From IMG/VR virus record IMGVR_UViG_3300020463_000111, positions 1 through 27,349 of that record: 27,349 bases of DNA; one strand, written 5' to 3'. The notes below the pieces were generated by a model. That model was not told the DNA's origin, ran no database searches, and saw only the letters and a list, made by a program, of their open reading frames with translations. Source of the stretch: a virus. Numbering within the stretch: position 1 is the first letter of the stretch; each line of letters starts with the position of its first letter. The position numbers and the translations under genes are program-made. Below are positions 16,401-23,190 of the stretch, in pieces.

Positions 16401-18871
16401 GGAGTAGGTGCTTGATCAAATGGTAATACCATCTGACCTTCTTGCTCTAGCTGAGCAGCAGTTGGTTCTGCAGCAACAGCCGCTTGACCTCTTCGTAGTG
16501 CTTCTCGTCTTGCACTAAATTTACGTTTGGGTGCAGCCATTCCCGGCAGACTTAATTGTGTAGGTACTCGTTGAGGTATAGCAACCTGTGCTTGTTCACG
16601 AGCTTTACGCTCTTCAATTTCTTGAGTGAGCCTATTATTCTCTGCAAGTATCTGTTCTACTCTAGCATTTTCTAGTTGAGCCACTTGCTCATTTAATCTT
16701 TGCTGTTCGGCTAAATCAAACTCTTGTTGTCTTTGCGCTCGCTCAGCTTCTTCTGCTCTAATTCTTTGTTGTTCAGCAAGTTCAAGCTGTTGTTCCTGTA
16801 TTCTATTATTAGCAGCCTGTAGAAGTTGTTGTCCTAAAGCTGTCTCTTGTGCTGCCGGGATAGTTTGAGCTGTAGCCTGTACATCTTGAAGCGTTGTATC
16901 AAGCGGAAGTGTTTGTTGTCCTGCTGCTTCTAGCTCAGCTTGTGTAGGCTCTGGTGTAACCACATCTTCACGCACATCCGTGCCAGCTTGTGCACCCGTT
17001 GGAAACGTTACTTCTTGTACCCCTGATGGTGTAAGCATAACACGCTCGTTTGCTTGAGCACTTTGCCCCCTTACAGCAAAAGATGGTCTCTCTGATAATT
17101 CATTTAAATCACGAGCAGTAACTGGCCCTTCTGGTGGAAATAAAATTCCTTGTTGGCCTTCTTCCTGACCGGGCAAAACTGGTTGATTAGCTTGAACTAC
17201 AGTATCTAGCGGCTCCCCTGCTCTAGTACCTTGTTCGCCTGCAACAAAGTCAGGAGGCCCAGCCACTCTACTAACCGCTGGAGTAGGAGCAGGGAGAGCC
17301 GCAGCACCACCTGCACCCGGTGGTAATTGACCCTGCGGAGGAGTCTCAGGGCCTAATATATCACCTTCAAGGGGAGGAGCAGGTAGTAATTTTTGATCCG
17401 CTTGTGGATCGTCTTTGTCTAGTATGTTTGTTGGTTCACCTAGATTACCTTTTTTAAGGCTAGCAAAACCACCTAGTGGGCCACCAATAGCGAAGCCCGC
17501 TGCAAAAGAATTGATTAATCGTCTAGTAGTTTCTTCATCACCAAATGATTGGTCTGTACCGTACAGTAGTAAAGACTCTTGACCAAGTTCTGTAAGACCT
17601 TCAAGTGTACCACCGACACCTAGACCTTTACCTACTCGTTTAGCGACACCGCCTGATTTAAGAACATTTGGCCCAAGCCCAAAGATACGACCTGCCAAGA
17701 AAAATTCTGGTAATACTTCCATAGCTGCATATGGTATAGCTAATCCTGCTGCTGTACCTCTATCACCTACACCTGTATCTCTTACCTCACCATAGATATC
17801 AGCTACACCCATACCATAAGAACTGATTATAGATGCGCCTGCTGCACCACCTGCAATAGCTTGTCCTCTACCTATCTGACCAGCTTTAAGTGCGCCTCTT
17901 AGTGTTGAATCTGATAAAAACTGTGCGCCCGGAGTAGCAACTCCTGACCTACCTACATAAAAAGCTGCAGGGTTTTTAGCTTGAGCCGCAGCTGTTAAAC
18001 CTGACATCTCACGAAGAAGTTTTTTCTCACCTTTGTTAAGAGCTTGACCCTTCATATATTTTTTAGCAGCCGCTGCTACAGCCAGTTTTACTTTTTCTTT
18101 ACCCAGCATAGCATATAAAGCACCACCTGCGGCAGTAAATGGATTAGCACCACCACCTGCAACTGCACCTGCACCTGCACCAAGTAAAGCAAAACCGATA
18201 GATTCTAGTAAGTTTGGCCCTTGCTGTGCAAAGTTAGCAACAAACCAGTCAATAGGGCCACCTTTAAAATACTCACCATCTTCACTCTTAAACTCTCGTT
18301 GAAACGGTTGGTTGTAGTATAATTCTTTAACTGCGTTATCTACTAAGTCTTGTCCAAACTCTTCAAACCCTAAAAACTGAGCACCTCTACCAGCAAGAAG
18401 TTTTAGGTTATCCCCACCAATTTCAAAGTTTCTTGCAAACAAAGTACCCAAACTAGGGTCTTCAATATTATTCATAAATGTTTTGTAGGAATCAGGAGAT
18501 ACAAACTGCCAGTCACCATCGGGCTGCTTAGCCCTAGGTCGGTCTAGGTATCCTCTCGCTTCTGCATCTAGTGCTGATTGTTTGTCATCAGCATTATACA
18601 ATGCACCATTAACAAACATTTCGTTTCTTGACGGGCTAAACAACACAAGTGGCCCAGTTTCTGGTGGTGTATCAAATCCACCCAGTAAAGCACTCTCTAA
18701 TGCTTTGTCTTCTGCCTGTTGTTGTATAAGCTGATCTGCAAGTCCTGCTTTTAAACCTTGAAGTCCTGACCCCATCTCAACAGGATCGAATGGGTTTCTA
18801 GCTCCGGGCGCAGTAGTAGCATCATAAAACGAGCTGTCAAATGCTTGTAGCCCTGCTTTTTTTGGAGCCAT
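10442..18871 (-). CDS. giant virion ejection protein (T7 gp16-like position) with HExxGH domain
   Basis: A 2809-aa protein, last of the structural operon and in the slot of T7 internal core protein gp16, so probably ejected into the host with DNA. Layout: a globular N-terminus; hydrophobic Ala/Gly-rich segments at roughly 220-470; a long Pro/Gln/Glu linker (about 490-980) with a coiled coil near 680-770; a metallopeptidase-like segment with HEALGHFG (H1475, E1476, H1480) and EEVLAE (1527-1532); and helical regions to the end with a hydrophobic stretch around YIFMYKQFVIISVQLMKGM. The HExxGH pattern has one residue more than classical HExxH; I recall this form in large phage 'polyvalent' proteins. 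No transglycosylase motif is seen; that lies in the upstream 817-aa protein. AAGGA six to eight bases before ATG 18871 supports the start, two bases after the preceding stop. An 80-codon gene is nested within the linker. Confidence 0.85.
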   Translation of the reverse strand: MAPKKAGLQAFDSSFYDATTAPGARNPFDPVEMGSGLQGLKAGLADQLIQQQAEDKALESALLGGFDTPPETGPLVLFSPSRNEMFVNGALYNADDKQSALDAEARGYLDRPRAKQPDGDWQFVSPDSYKTFMNNIEDPSLGTLFARNFEIGGDNLKLLAGRGAQFLGFEEFGQDLVDNAVKELYYNQPFQREFKSEDGEYFKGGPIDWFVANFAQQGPNLLESIGFALLGAGAGAVAGGGANPFTAAGGALYAMLGKEKVKLAVAAAAKKYMKGQALNKGEKKLLREMSGLTAAAQAKNPAAFYVGRSGVATPGAQFLSDSTLRGALKAGQIGRGQAIAGGAAGASIISSYGMGVADIYGEVRDTGVGDRGTAAGLAIPYAAMEVLPEFFLAGRIFGLGPNVLKSGGVAKRVGKGLGVGGTLEGLTELGQESLLLYGTDQSFGDEETTRRLINSFAAGFAIGGPLGGFASLKKGNLGEPTNILDKDDPQADQKLLPAPPLEGDILGPETPPQGQLPPGAGGAAALPAPTPAVSRVAGPPDFVAGEQGTRAGEPLDTVVQANQPVLPGQEEGQQGILFPPEGPVTARDLNELSERPSFAVRGQSAQANERVMLTPSGVQEVTFPTGAQAGTDVREDVVTPEPTQAELEAAGQQTLPLDTTLQDVQATAQTIPAAQETALGQQLLQAANNRIQEQQLELAEQQRIRAEEAERAQRQQEFDLAEQQRLNEQVAQLENARVEQILAENNRLTQEIEERKAREQAQVAIPQRVPTQLSLPGMAAPKRKFSARREALRRGQAAVAAEPTAAQLEQEGQMVLPFDQAPTPEITPLVNQMVANNIPRENIQEYVDDFQVAIDNNDVAEQDNIVAEMEGIVASFDRPQQRRTDAVQEQSTDEVAVRQQTQPSGEVRGRDNLREQTTREGRGKERLRKASVRQTTANQQEEQRTIREARQEARQKQAQESDSRISPVFVDVTGQTPIEAWNSLAPAGTVPLDRLPEQAREQWGQLVAGNAVNGDIAQKIYDDNYYSLKLSAQEELNEFKAKFDTTTDFTKHGEAWSYAHQLMGFAFFEVDSNLTKQGIQASAIEYLNKTEFTPQQRKALHDAFITQANAQPLEGTFTRGSNKGRNKPWLEYATKNQLLAEVQVALTSMPAWYTSPQQEAINQAISQETQGEVLGQDTADRVLNALRRQQAAGDKIDFEAFRRAYEEALGKKGRKVAAEKTAQIQLENSRLLEDILNSHLERYEFKSFSGYNPVVELTSDRASVEQRTQQGGESTGSREINRIQTYFANSDRNYLMANGYSLKDFFDNRGNLKTKRLFNGRIVPDPTPETQTEINSQQAEGQRLLKKGRRTQRENARVNRLQPTAEIMKEMDSKNEEGNFRRADGKPTEALGRGDIDLIVKQVLKKLKVKPTVTIVANVQELARTNPELYKRAQAGRPLGDFDTVEAVGYSVGDQVIIFSDYARTKEQIRLTVAHEALGHFGFRAFMPRERMNSIFREIYRTDGHVRAAADIIKQANPDMNILEAVEEVLAERAAALDISMIDRLKNVIQSVLDVIGLGDWLAVGDPDLTRYFLSQSRKNLRTGGRGVVGAQQLALNLKQLQSESEYGRFQIEDVRADHATNFFQADALNRRSGKFGGFDSVSELVRKLPRAKGKSLSRFFGEMAEAVQTLDNKAQRSEGLSMIFKIFQLQSGKTRRMMSEYERLTAFTHTPDWMGLSSKGPTKLELEQAGEMLAYGAQLKATQNSDQNIRDLEVLMQGMDSGDPQVNADVRRQLEEMGTVSREEFERGFTVELSNGETKFQEFTVTDNTWRIYSENRAAVNQAAVDVLQANMDAVKGQREQALENFRTFTGEGGALPSGEDVQIFRRIIEEYSNLYMEGATLDGPIQESIDKAGTFLAAINRAFHNDAKVTDWQNGRDNTAEFQTDRYRDIIDSIPRLRALQFTESTAYNVTNAIQNLFLLDQRAVNADFNARRTLVTGYVPFTRRGKWQVRMQAYDANTGKAVELEETYAGAIPFFQTEAESDAQRIAEGLQDIVAEGADPITYQMRDKSGQTRNIQFRAQVAKARQSQPLTNSMNLTEFMSVVQRLDIGLTPQERQRIITSLTSVQSTARRSLQRSGNPGWDKDVIRSVAEHLETQAHVAGKITYSWQLNDIMADNNKFRGDPDKLQALEAATLRGTEAQREAARKAYDAYAYQYRHSADQNAPVKAKDRNGNEIPNEGRGEDSREEAKKLLQFYADAASIQDSTEDILSGEVGSRFKLYAVLLQLGGSIATAAVNMMSMVTHAIPYLGSYNPNRGYGGGFGLGKSAGAMTRAVYNAGNFRLSTYEYMVQVANPTRDPALQAEADRLQRQHGLSPDEADAMLDATAAGVLQAAQFNALVGTSRGGRASNNYNGLIKTWMSAFSYTEQLNRRTTFLAAYRMERERILSSNRFGTNLSNLPVDERAEVEMNAKEFATKAVNTSQGEYAMYNRPEMARGNLAQYIFMYKQFVIISVQLMKGMDKKGRIAMLSMLFIMSGMKGLPFADDLMDLIDTLAQTFGIKMKSVEEETARLVDAFIPGASPTFMRGFLDQWTGATISTRLGFGDLIPLTGAFKAKSHAGEYWREAENFFGPVYSGMAGLFGTGTQLLRYGAETVGLKDGTTRFTDILRDVPSSAVRGLVDGMTYLHDGKITRADGTVLDNEVGTTVSVFRMMGFYPYQVMVQNDVIRMTKQTQAYVQDMKAHYKQAYIKAKLEGDRDEVRRILDLVKEHNRDTKGTEFFFKDFVGSANKSLKSAKKNSVNRYRKFAPTTIRPTINELLDIYGVEAN
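15976..16218 (-). CDS. nested gene: small phage protein of the MPFKSKAQ family
   Basis: An 80-codon gene lying entirely inside the 2809-aa gene, same strand, different frame. It begins MPFKSKAQMKWLYANKPSL and continues with KFEEET and KLPERV, then a basic helix. This opening (K-S-x-A-Q-x-x-x-L/M-x-A-N-x-P-x-x-A, then an E-x-x-T and L-P-x-x) is a widespread small phage protein family that I recognise from memory; its function is unknown, but it is usually found among phage structural genes. An excellent Shine-Dalgarno (AAAGGAGG) lies four bases before the ATG. An upstream in-frame ATG at 16245 precedes that site and is not preferred. The overlapped giant frame here encodes only a disordered-looking Arg/Gln/Glu linker (residues about 885-966). 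About 42 of the first 58 codons end in G or C, against an A/T-leaning genome, though the host frame's R/Q/E-rich content could partly cause this. Confidence 0.78.
   Translation of the reverse strand: MPFKSKAQMKWLYANKPSLAAKFEEETTSANKLPERVGAKSASEKRQYARQQRINKKSNEQFGKLAKKLVKNKLRNQTLV
16223..16230 (-). promoter_or_regulatory. ribosome binding site of the nested gene
   Basis: On the minus strand this reads AAAGGAGG, then ACAG, then the ATG at 16218-16216. It is one of the strongest Shine-Dalgarno matches in the right arm, though it lies in the middle of another open reading frame. This decides the nested start at 16218 rather than 16245. Confidence 0.75.
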
Positions 18872-18873
18872 GT

Positions 18874-21327
18874 TTAATCCTTCTTATCACGCTTGTAGTT
18901 ATTAGTTCCAGATGGTGTTGTTACAGGTTGTTTTATATAAGAATACACATCCTCACCATTAGGCCCTGTAGACTTTTGCTCAACAAGCATATAGGTTTGA
19001 CGCCCTTCTTGTATAATGACACCGCCATCACCAGTATTTGAAACTGTTACTTTATTATCTGTTTCATATTTTTTCTCTAACATCTTATATTGAGCTTCAA
19101 GACGCTTTCTATAGTTCTCACCTAAATCTTTATATTGTTGTTTCATAATCTCAAGCTGAGTATCAAACTCTTTCATAGCCATCTTACCTGCAAGATCAGC
19201 CTGTGATCCTCTATACCCTTGGTCAAAAGCTAGCCGTAGCGTATTACTAAGTTGTTTTTGATCCATAGTTTTATATGGTTTGCCGCCAACAGTAACATCA
19301 TACTTACCATCAGATCGTGGATTAATACGGATATCTAGTCCTGAATACTGTGACCACACCATAGCTGCTCTATCTACACTACCTTTAGTAAGGTCTGACA
19401 GTGCTTGCATACCCTGTAGGTACATAATTTTATTCTCAGATTTCTTGGCTTCAAGCATACCTTTAGTACGAGTATCGGTAGCTGCTATCTCTGCATTTGT
19501 AGCAAGCTCACTGAGTTGTTTAGCACGGGCTAGATCAGTACCGCCAGTATTCATAATCTCAGAAAACCGTCTGTAGTAATCCGCTAACTCATTTTGGTAT
19601 TTTACATTAGCATTAGTTTGATTAATAATTAACTCTCGTTCTTCAAGAAAGTTACGCAATTCAAAACCAACAGCTGACGGGTCTTTTGTATAAAACGCAG
19701 GGGGTTTTACCTCTGTCTTACTCTCAGGTACATTATTCTCTGGTGCTTTTTTTGTACCATCATCAACACCAACTCCCTGACTTACCTCTGCAAGACTACT
19801 TACATCTGTGCTTGATTGTGCTGTATTACTAGTATTTGTTGATTGACCTGATTTATCTGTTTGTACATCAGTAACAAGACCAGCTACGGGTTTTTCTGTA
19901 GTCGTAGTGGTTGTAGTATTATTAGTAGTTCCGCTAGTATCTTGAAATGGTTTGTTGTTTGTTGTGGTAATCGTTGTACCACCTGTCTTTTGCAAAATAG
20001 AATTGTAAATACCAATAACAGCTCGGTTGTAGTCAGTATTAGTAAGTGAGCCATCATTAGCTGTGGTCGGAGTTCCTCGTTGCAGAACAGATTCCATACC
20101 ACCTTGATAACCTGCAGCAAGCAAGTTCATAGGCACACCAATATACTGTCCGTATTTTAGATACAATAAACCAGCTGCTGGGCTTTGCATGTTACCTTTT
20201 TGCATAGCTGAAGCTAAGTTAACTACTTCTTGAGGGATATTGTATTTTTTAATATTCGCTGGATTTGTATACCATGCCTTCATCTGATCAAAAGTATCAG
20301 GCATAACCTGCATAATACCTTTAGCACCTTTAGTAGAAGTCAGGTTCTTAGCAGTTCCAAAAGAACTTTCCATACCCATGATCGCCATAGCAAAATCAGG
20401 GTTAAGACCTATTGCTGAAGCTACATTCCTAACTTCTTGCACTTTTTTATTACTAAACGCTTTGGTTAGTGCATCATCAGTAGTTAAAGTAGAAACTCGT
20501 TTATCGGCTTTACCTGAAGATTCTCTGTTAATTTGTAGTTCTTCACGTTTAGGAGCATCTTCTTTAAATTTTTTATACCAACCTGTTGGGTCAATCGCAG
20601 CTGTTTTAAGCTGATCTTTGTTTTGTAAAAAATAATTTAATGCTTCTTTAGATTGAAACCAATCAGAAGCCTCTGTAGATATACTTCTTTCTTTTGCTTG
20701 TTCAGGACTGTCCGTAAAGTAACCAAGGAAATTACCCCAAGGGCTACCTGCAAGTGCATCACCATAACCTGTAGCAGCACGAACTTTTATCTTGCTCATT
20801 ATCTTTGCAAAGTCACCCCTTGCAAAAAGCGTGTCTATATCCTTCATAAATTTTGAAGATTTTTCATCAAGCTGTCTAATGTCAGGAGTGTTTCCTGTAC
20901 CAATACCACTAAAGTCTAGTTCTTTATTGGGATCAAAGTCAGGAACAGATAGTGCACTACTTGCAGTTTCAGTTTCATCAATAACAATCTGATCGTCACC
21001 AACAGTAGATTCTTCGGTAGCATCACCCGGAGGTATAATAGTTTGAGCTTCTGGTATTACTACTTCAGGTGCTTTCTTTTCTTTAGGTGGGTCAACAGTA
21101 ATATAATTACCACCAAATCCATCTAGGCTCAGACCTGCTGAACCTTGAGTTATATCTGTAGCAGTAGGAAGTGTAGGCTTTTTAAGATTCTGTAAACCAA
21201 ATCTTTCTTGATCACGAGTAAAGTTTGCCCGTTGCAGAGCTTGTAATCTGTTCTCAGCTTCTGCACCCTCAACAAACTTATCTTGGTTTAAGTTTCCTGC
21301 TATGTTTCCAATGAGTCCTAATACCAT
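18874..21327 (-). CDS. ejection protein with lytic transglycosylase (SLT) domain
   Basis: An 817-aa virion protein with a soluble lytic transglycosylase domain at about residues 295-445. The catalytic Glu is E320 in MGMESSFG, followed by the KGIMQVMPDT motif (G337-P343), the AAGLLYLKYG helix, and AAGYQGG near 404-410 as the A-Y-N-x-G equivalent. It should cut peptidoglycan locally to let the genome pass at infection. The N-terminal region, residues 1-290, is of unknown fold with an acidic linker at 80-150. A Thr/Asn-rich stretch (about 449-480, including seven consecutive Thr) and a Ser/Thr linker separate SLT from a helical C-terminal part (about 550-760) with coiled-coil character. By gene order it stands where T7 has gp15, whereas T7 carries its SLT in gp16. 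The ribosome binding site is modest (AGGGG). It ends two bases before the giant gene. Confidence 0.87.
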   Translation of the reverse strand: MVLGLIGNIAGNLNQDKFVEGAEAENRLQALQRANFTRDQERFGLQNLKKPTLPTATDITQGSAGLSLDGFGGNYITVDPPKEKKAPEVVIPEAQTIIPPGDATEESTVGDDQIVIDETETASSALSVPDFDPNKELDFSGIGTGNTPDIRQLDEKSSKFMKDIDTLFARGDFAKIMSKIKVRAATGYGDALAGSPWGNFLGYFTDSPEQAKERSISTEASDWFQSKEALNYFLQNKDQLKTAAIDPTGWYKKFKEDAPKREELQINRESSGKADKRVSTLTTDDALTKAFSNKKVQEVRNVASAIGLNPDFAMAIMGMESSFGTAKNLTSTKGAKGIMQVMPDTFDQMKAWYTNPANIKKYNIPQEVVNLASAMQKGNMQSPAAGLLYLKYGQYIGVPMNLLAAGYQGGMESVLQRGTPTTANDGSLTNTDYNRAVIGIYNSILQKTGGTTITTTNNKPFQDTSGTTNNTTTTTTTEKPVAGLVTDVQTDKSGQSTNTSNTAQSSTDVSSLAEVSQGVGVDDGTKKAPENNVPESKTEVKPPAFYTKDPSAVGFELRNFLEERELIINQTNANVKYQNELADYYRRFSEIMNTGGTDLARAKQLSELATNAEIAATDTRTKGMLEAKKSENKIMYLQGMQALSDLTKGSVDRAAMVWSQYSGLDIRINPRSDGKYDVTVGGKPYKTMDQKQLSNTLRLAFDQGYRGSQADLAGKMAMKEFDTQLEIMKQQYKDLGENYRKRLEAQYKMLEKKYETDNKVTVSNTGDGGVIIQEGRQTYMLVEQKSTGPNGEDVYSYIKQPVTTPSGTNNYKRDKKD

Positions 21328-21336
21328 TCTAGACCC

Positions 21337-22710
21337 CTACGCTATCTGTCCAAATTGACTTTTCTTCTTATTCTCCTCTATTTGATTAGGAGTTATAACA
21401 CCGGGTATATTATTATCCATCTGAGGCATACTGTTTGTGTTAAGACCTGCTACTGTTTGGGCATCTTTTGCTCTCTCAGCATCAGTCTTACCTCGATTTA
21501 CTGCAAATGAACCAAAGAATTTTTGGATGTTATCTTTCTTTGCCTGTGCACTTGCTTGAGCTGCAGAGTCTTGTCCAGCATAAAACTGAGCTAGTCCTAA
21601 CTGAGCATTTGCTGCATTTGTAGAAGAACTAGGGATAAGCCCAACGCCTGTACTTGTAGCTTTATTCTGGAGATCAACACCTGATAAGAAACCTCTGTCA
21701 AACGCAGATTGTACATTAGCACTACCTGATAACGCAGCTCGCCTCATATCACCTGAAGATACACCGCCTTCTCTTAGACCAGCTTTACGCTCAAACTCTC
21801 GTAGTTTACGACCTTCTGTAATTGCAGCTTTGTTAGCCGCTTGCAGACCAAAATAATTTGGATCATAATATCCAGCTTGAACCATATACTGTTTAGCAGC
21901 TTCCATCTTTTGATTAAATGCTGCTTCATCTTTTGCTTTAAGCGCTGTAAGTTCTGCTTTGTATTGCTCAATAGCTTCTAGTGTTTCTGCACTTTGATTC
22001 GCTGGTGTACCAACAATCGCTTCTGCAGCTACAGCCCCACCAACCTGAAGCACAGCATTAGCCAATGTCTCTGGATTAGTAAGTTTGCTTGCCACAAGCT
22101 GACCTGCACTACTCAAACCTGTTTTCATACTGTCTAGAAAACCTACTTTTGTAGCGGCGTCTGCAGTGCTAGCAGCATTTGATAAAGTTGCGGCAGTACT
22201 AGCTCCTGTACCAGAAGTGGTCATAGACGCTGGTACAATTTCTGCGCCAGCAACATTAGTTCCAGCTGAACCCGGAACCGCACTACCATCTAGTGTAGTA
22301 GCTGTGGTAGCCGTTGTCGTTGATGAAGCCGCTGGATTGCCGAACATTCCCGGTTTAGCAGCTGCTGTGTAACCACCGATACCGCCTCCGATAAGTCCTG
22401 AGATAGCACCTGCTTTTACATCACCGCCTGTAACTTTAGCTGCAACAGCACCAAGTCCCGCACCAACGATTGCTGAACTAACAACCGCTGTGGCTGTAGC
22501 ACCAATAGTTGCCGTAACCGCTGCGCCAACAGCTGTAGAAGCAACCAAAGCACTGGCAATCGCAGGAGCCGCAATAGGAATAGCAACCGCTACAACAACT
22601 GCAACAAGTTTTTTTAATCCGCCACCATGATGTGTCATAGGAACGGGTGTTATAGTAGTCTCGCTAGTAGGGCCTATCGAAACTACTAGAGGATTTATTA
22701 TAGTTTGCAT
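21337..22710 (-). CDS. hydrophobic ejection/internal virion protein, T7 gp14-like position
   Basis: A 457-aa protein with a long Ala/Gly/Val-rich hydrophobic region at about residues 33-115 (for instance AIPIAAPAIASALVAS, then GAGLGAVAAKV and GLIGGGIGG), likely able to insert into membrane. The rest is Ala/Gln-rich and helical, with a REFERKAGLREGGVSSGD segment near the middle. In T7-like phages gp14 is an ejected protein that forms a pore in the host outer membrane; a small GNAT-like protein upstream and the SLT and giant proteins downstream give the same gp13-14-15-16 order. Sequence identity to T7 gp14 is not apparent to me, so this rests on order and composition. AAGGAGGT lies four bases upstream of the start, the best ribosome binding site of the arm together with that of the nested gene, suggesting high expression. 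Confidence 0.7.
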   Translation of the reverse strand: MQTIINPLVVSIGPTSETTITPVPMTHHGGGLKKLVAVVVAVAIPIAAPAIASALVASTAVGAAVTATIGATATAVVSSAIVGAGLGAVAAKVTGGDVKAGAISGLIGGGIGGYTAAAKPGMFGNPAASSTTTATTATTLDGSAVPGSAGTNVAGAEIVPASMTTSGTGASTAATLSNAASTADAATKVGFLDSMKTGLSSAGQLVASKLTNPETLANAVLQVGGAVAAEAIVGTPANQSAETLEAIEQYKAELTALKAKDEAAFNQKMEAAKQYMVQAGYYDPNYFGLQAANKAAITEGRKLREFERKAGLREGGVSSGDMRRAALSGSANVQSAFDRGFLSGVDLQNKATSTGVGLIPSSSTNAANAQLGLAQFYAGQDSAAQASAQAKKDNIQKFFGSFAVNRGKTDAERAKDAQTVAGLNTNSMPQMDNNIPGVITPNQIEENKKKSQFGQIA

Positions 22711-23190
22711 TTAGACCTCCTTAGTTAAATCCTGTCTTAGTAGTGAATACTTTCGTTCAAAGCCCTGTGCTAATAATATTTTCTCAATAGCTGGTGAGAC
22801 TAGGCATTCCATTTTAGTAACTCCACAAATCTGTGCCCAACCACAAATCTGCTTCCAAAAATCTCTTATATTATGACGTAAATCTCTACCACCTAAAGCG
22901 ACAATATTCATGGCTGTAAACTGTGGGTAGTATACAAGCTCTAACGCTAACGCTAATTTAACATCAGAAACTTCATCGTCATCATTTTTTATTGCAATAA
23001 CGTATAGCTGTCCTTTAAGCGCACGATCATAGATATTATCTACAGTCATCTCGCCGTCCATAGCTCTGTCAATACACTCTTGAAACAGCGGTACACACGC
23101 ACCCCAATACTTATCATACAACTCTTTTGTAGATAGAAGTTGTGCGTTGTATTTTTTAGTTTCTTTTTCTTGCACTACTTGTAACGACAT
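22711..23190 (-). CDS. GNAT-fold-like protein, T7 gp13-like position
   Basis: A 159-aa protein with a GNAT-like ending: a helix FWKQICGWAQICGVTKMEC (about 111-129), a segment L-V-S-P-A-I-E-K-I-L-L, then A-Q-G-F-E-R-K-Y-S-L-L near the end, the usual 'GF' loop and last strand of acetyltransferases. A clear acetyl-CoA loop (Q/R-x-x-G-x-G/A) is not evident; GGRDLRHN at 100-107 lies where it should be. T7 gp13, also small, sits just before gp14 and is related to GNAT-like DUF2833 proteins in my recollection. The protein may thus be a structural descendant needed for virion assembly rather than an enzyme. Its ATG overlaps the previous stop as TAATG, and its TAA is directly followed by the next gene. 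Confidence 0.6.
   Translation of the reverse strand: MSLQVVQEKETKKYNAQLLSTKELYDKYWGACVPLFQECIDRAMDGEMTVDNIYDRALKGQLYVIAIKNDDDEVSDVKLALALELVYYPQFTAMNIVALGGRDLRHNIRDFWKQICGWAQICGVTKMECLVSPAIEKILLAQGFERKYSLLRQDLTKEV

Noticed and set aside
16124-16426. 100-codon + strand frame opposite the nested gene
   Set aside because: Antisense to two coding frames, no ribosome binding site and no recognisable family; most likely a by-product of the compositional bias there.
19880-19985. Possible tandem DNA repeat or CRISPR-like array
   Set aside because: The repetitive look comes from Thr/Asn codons in a linker of the transglycosylase protein; there are no regular repeat and spacer units.
22166-22372. 68-codon + strand Ala/Val-rich frame
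   Set aside because: Mirror image of the Ala/Gly-rich coding strand of the gp14-position gene; no start signal.
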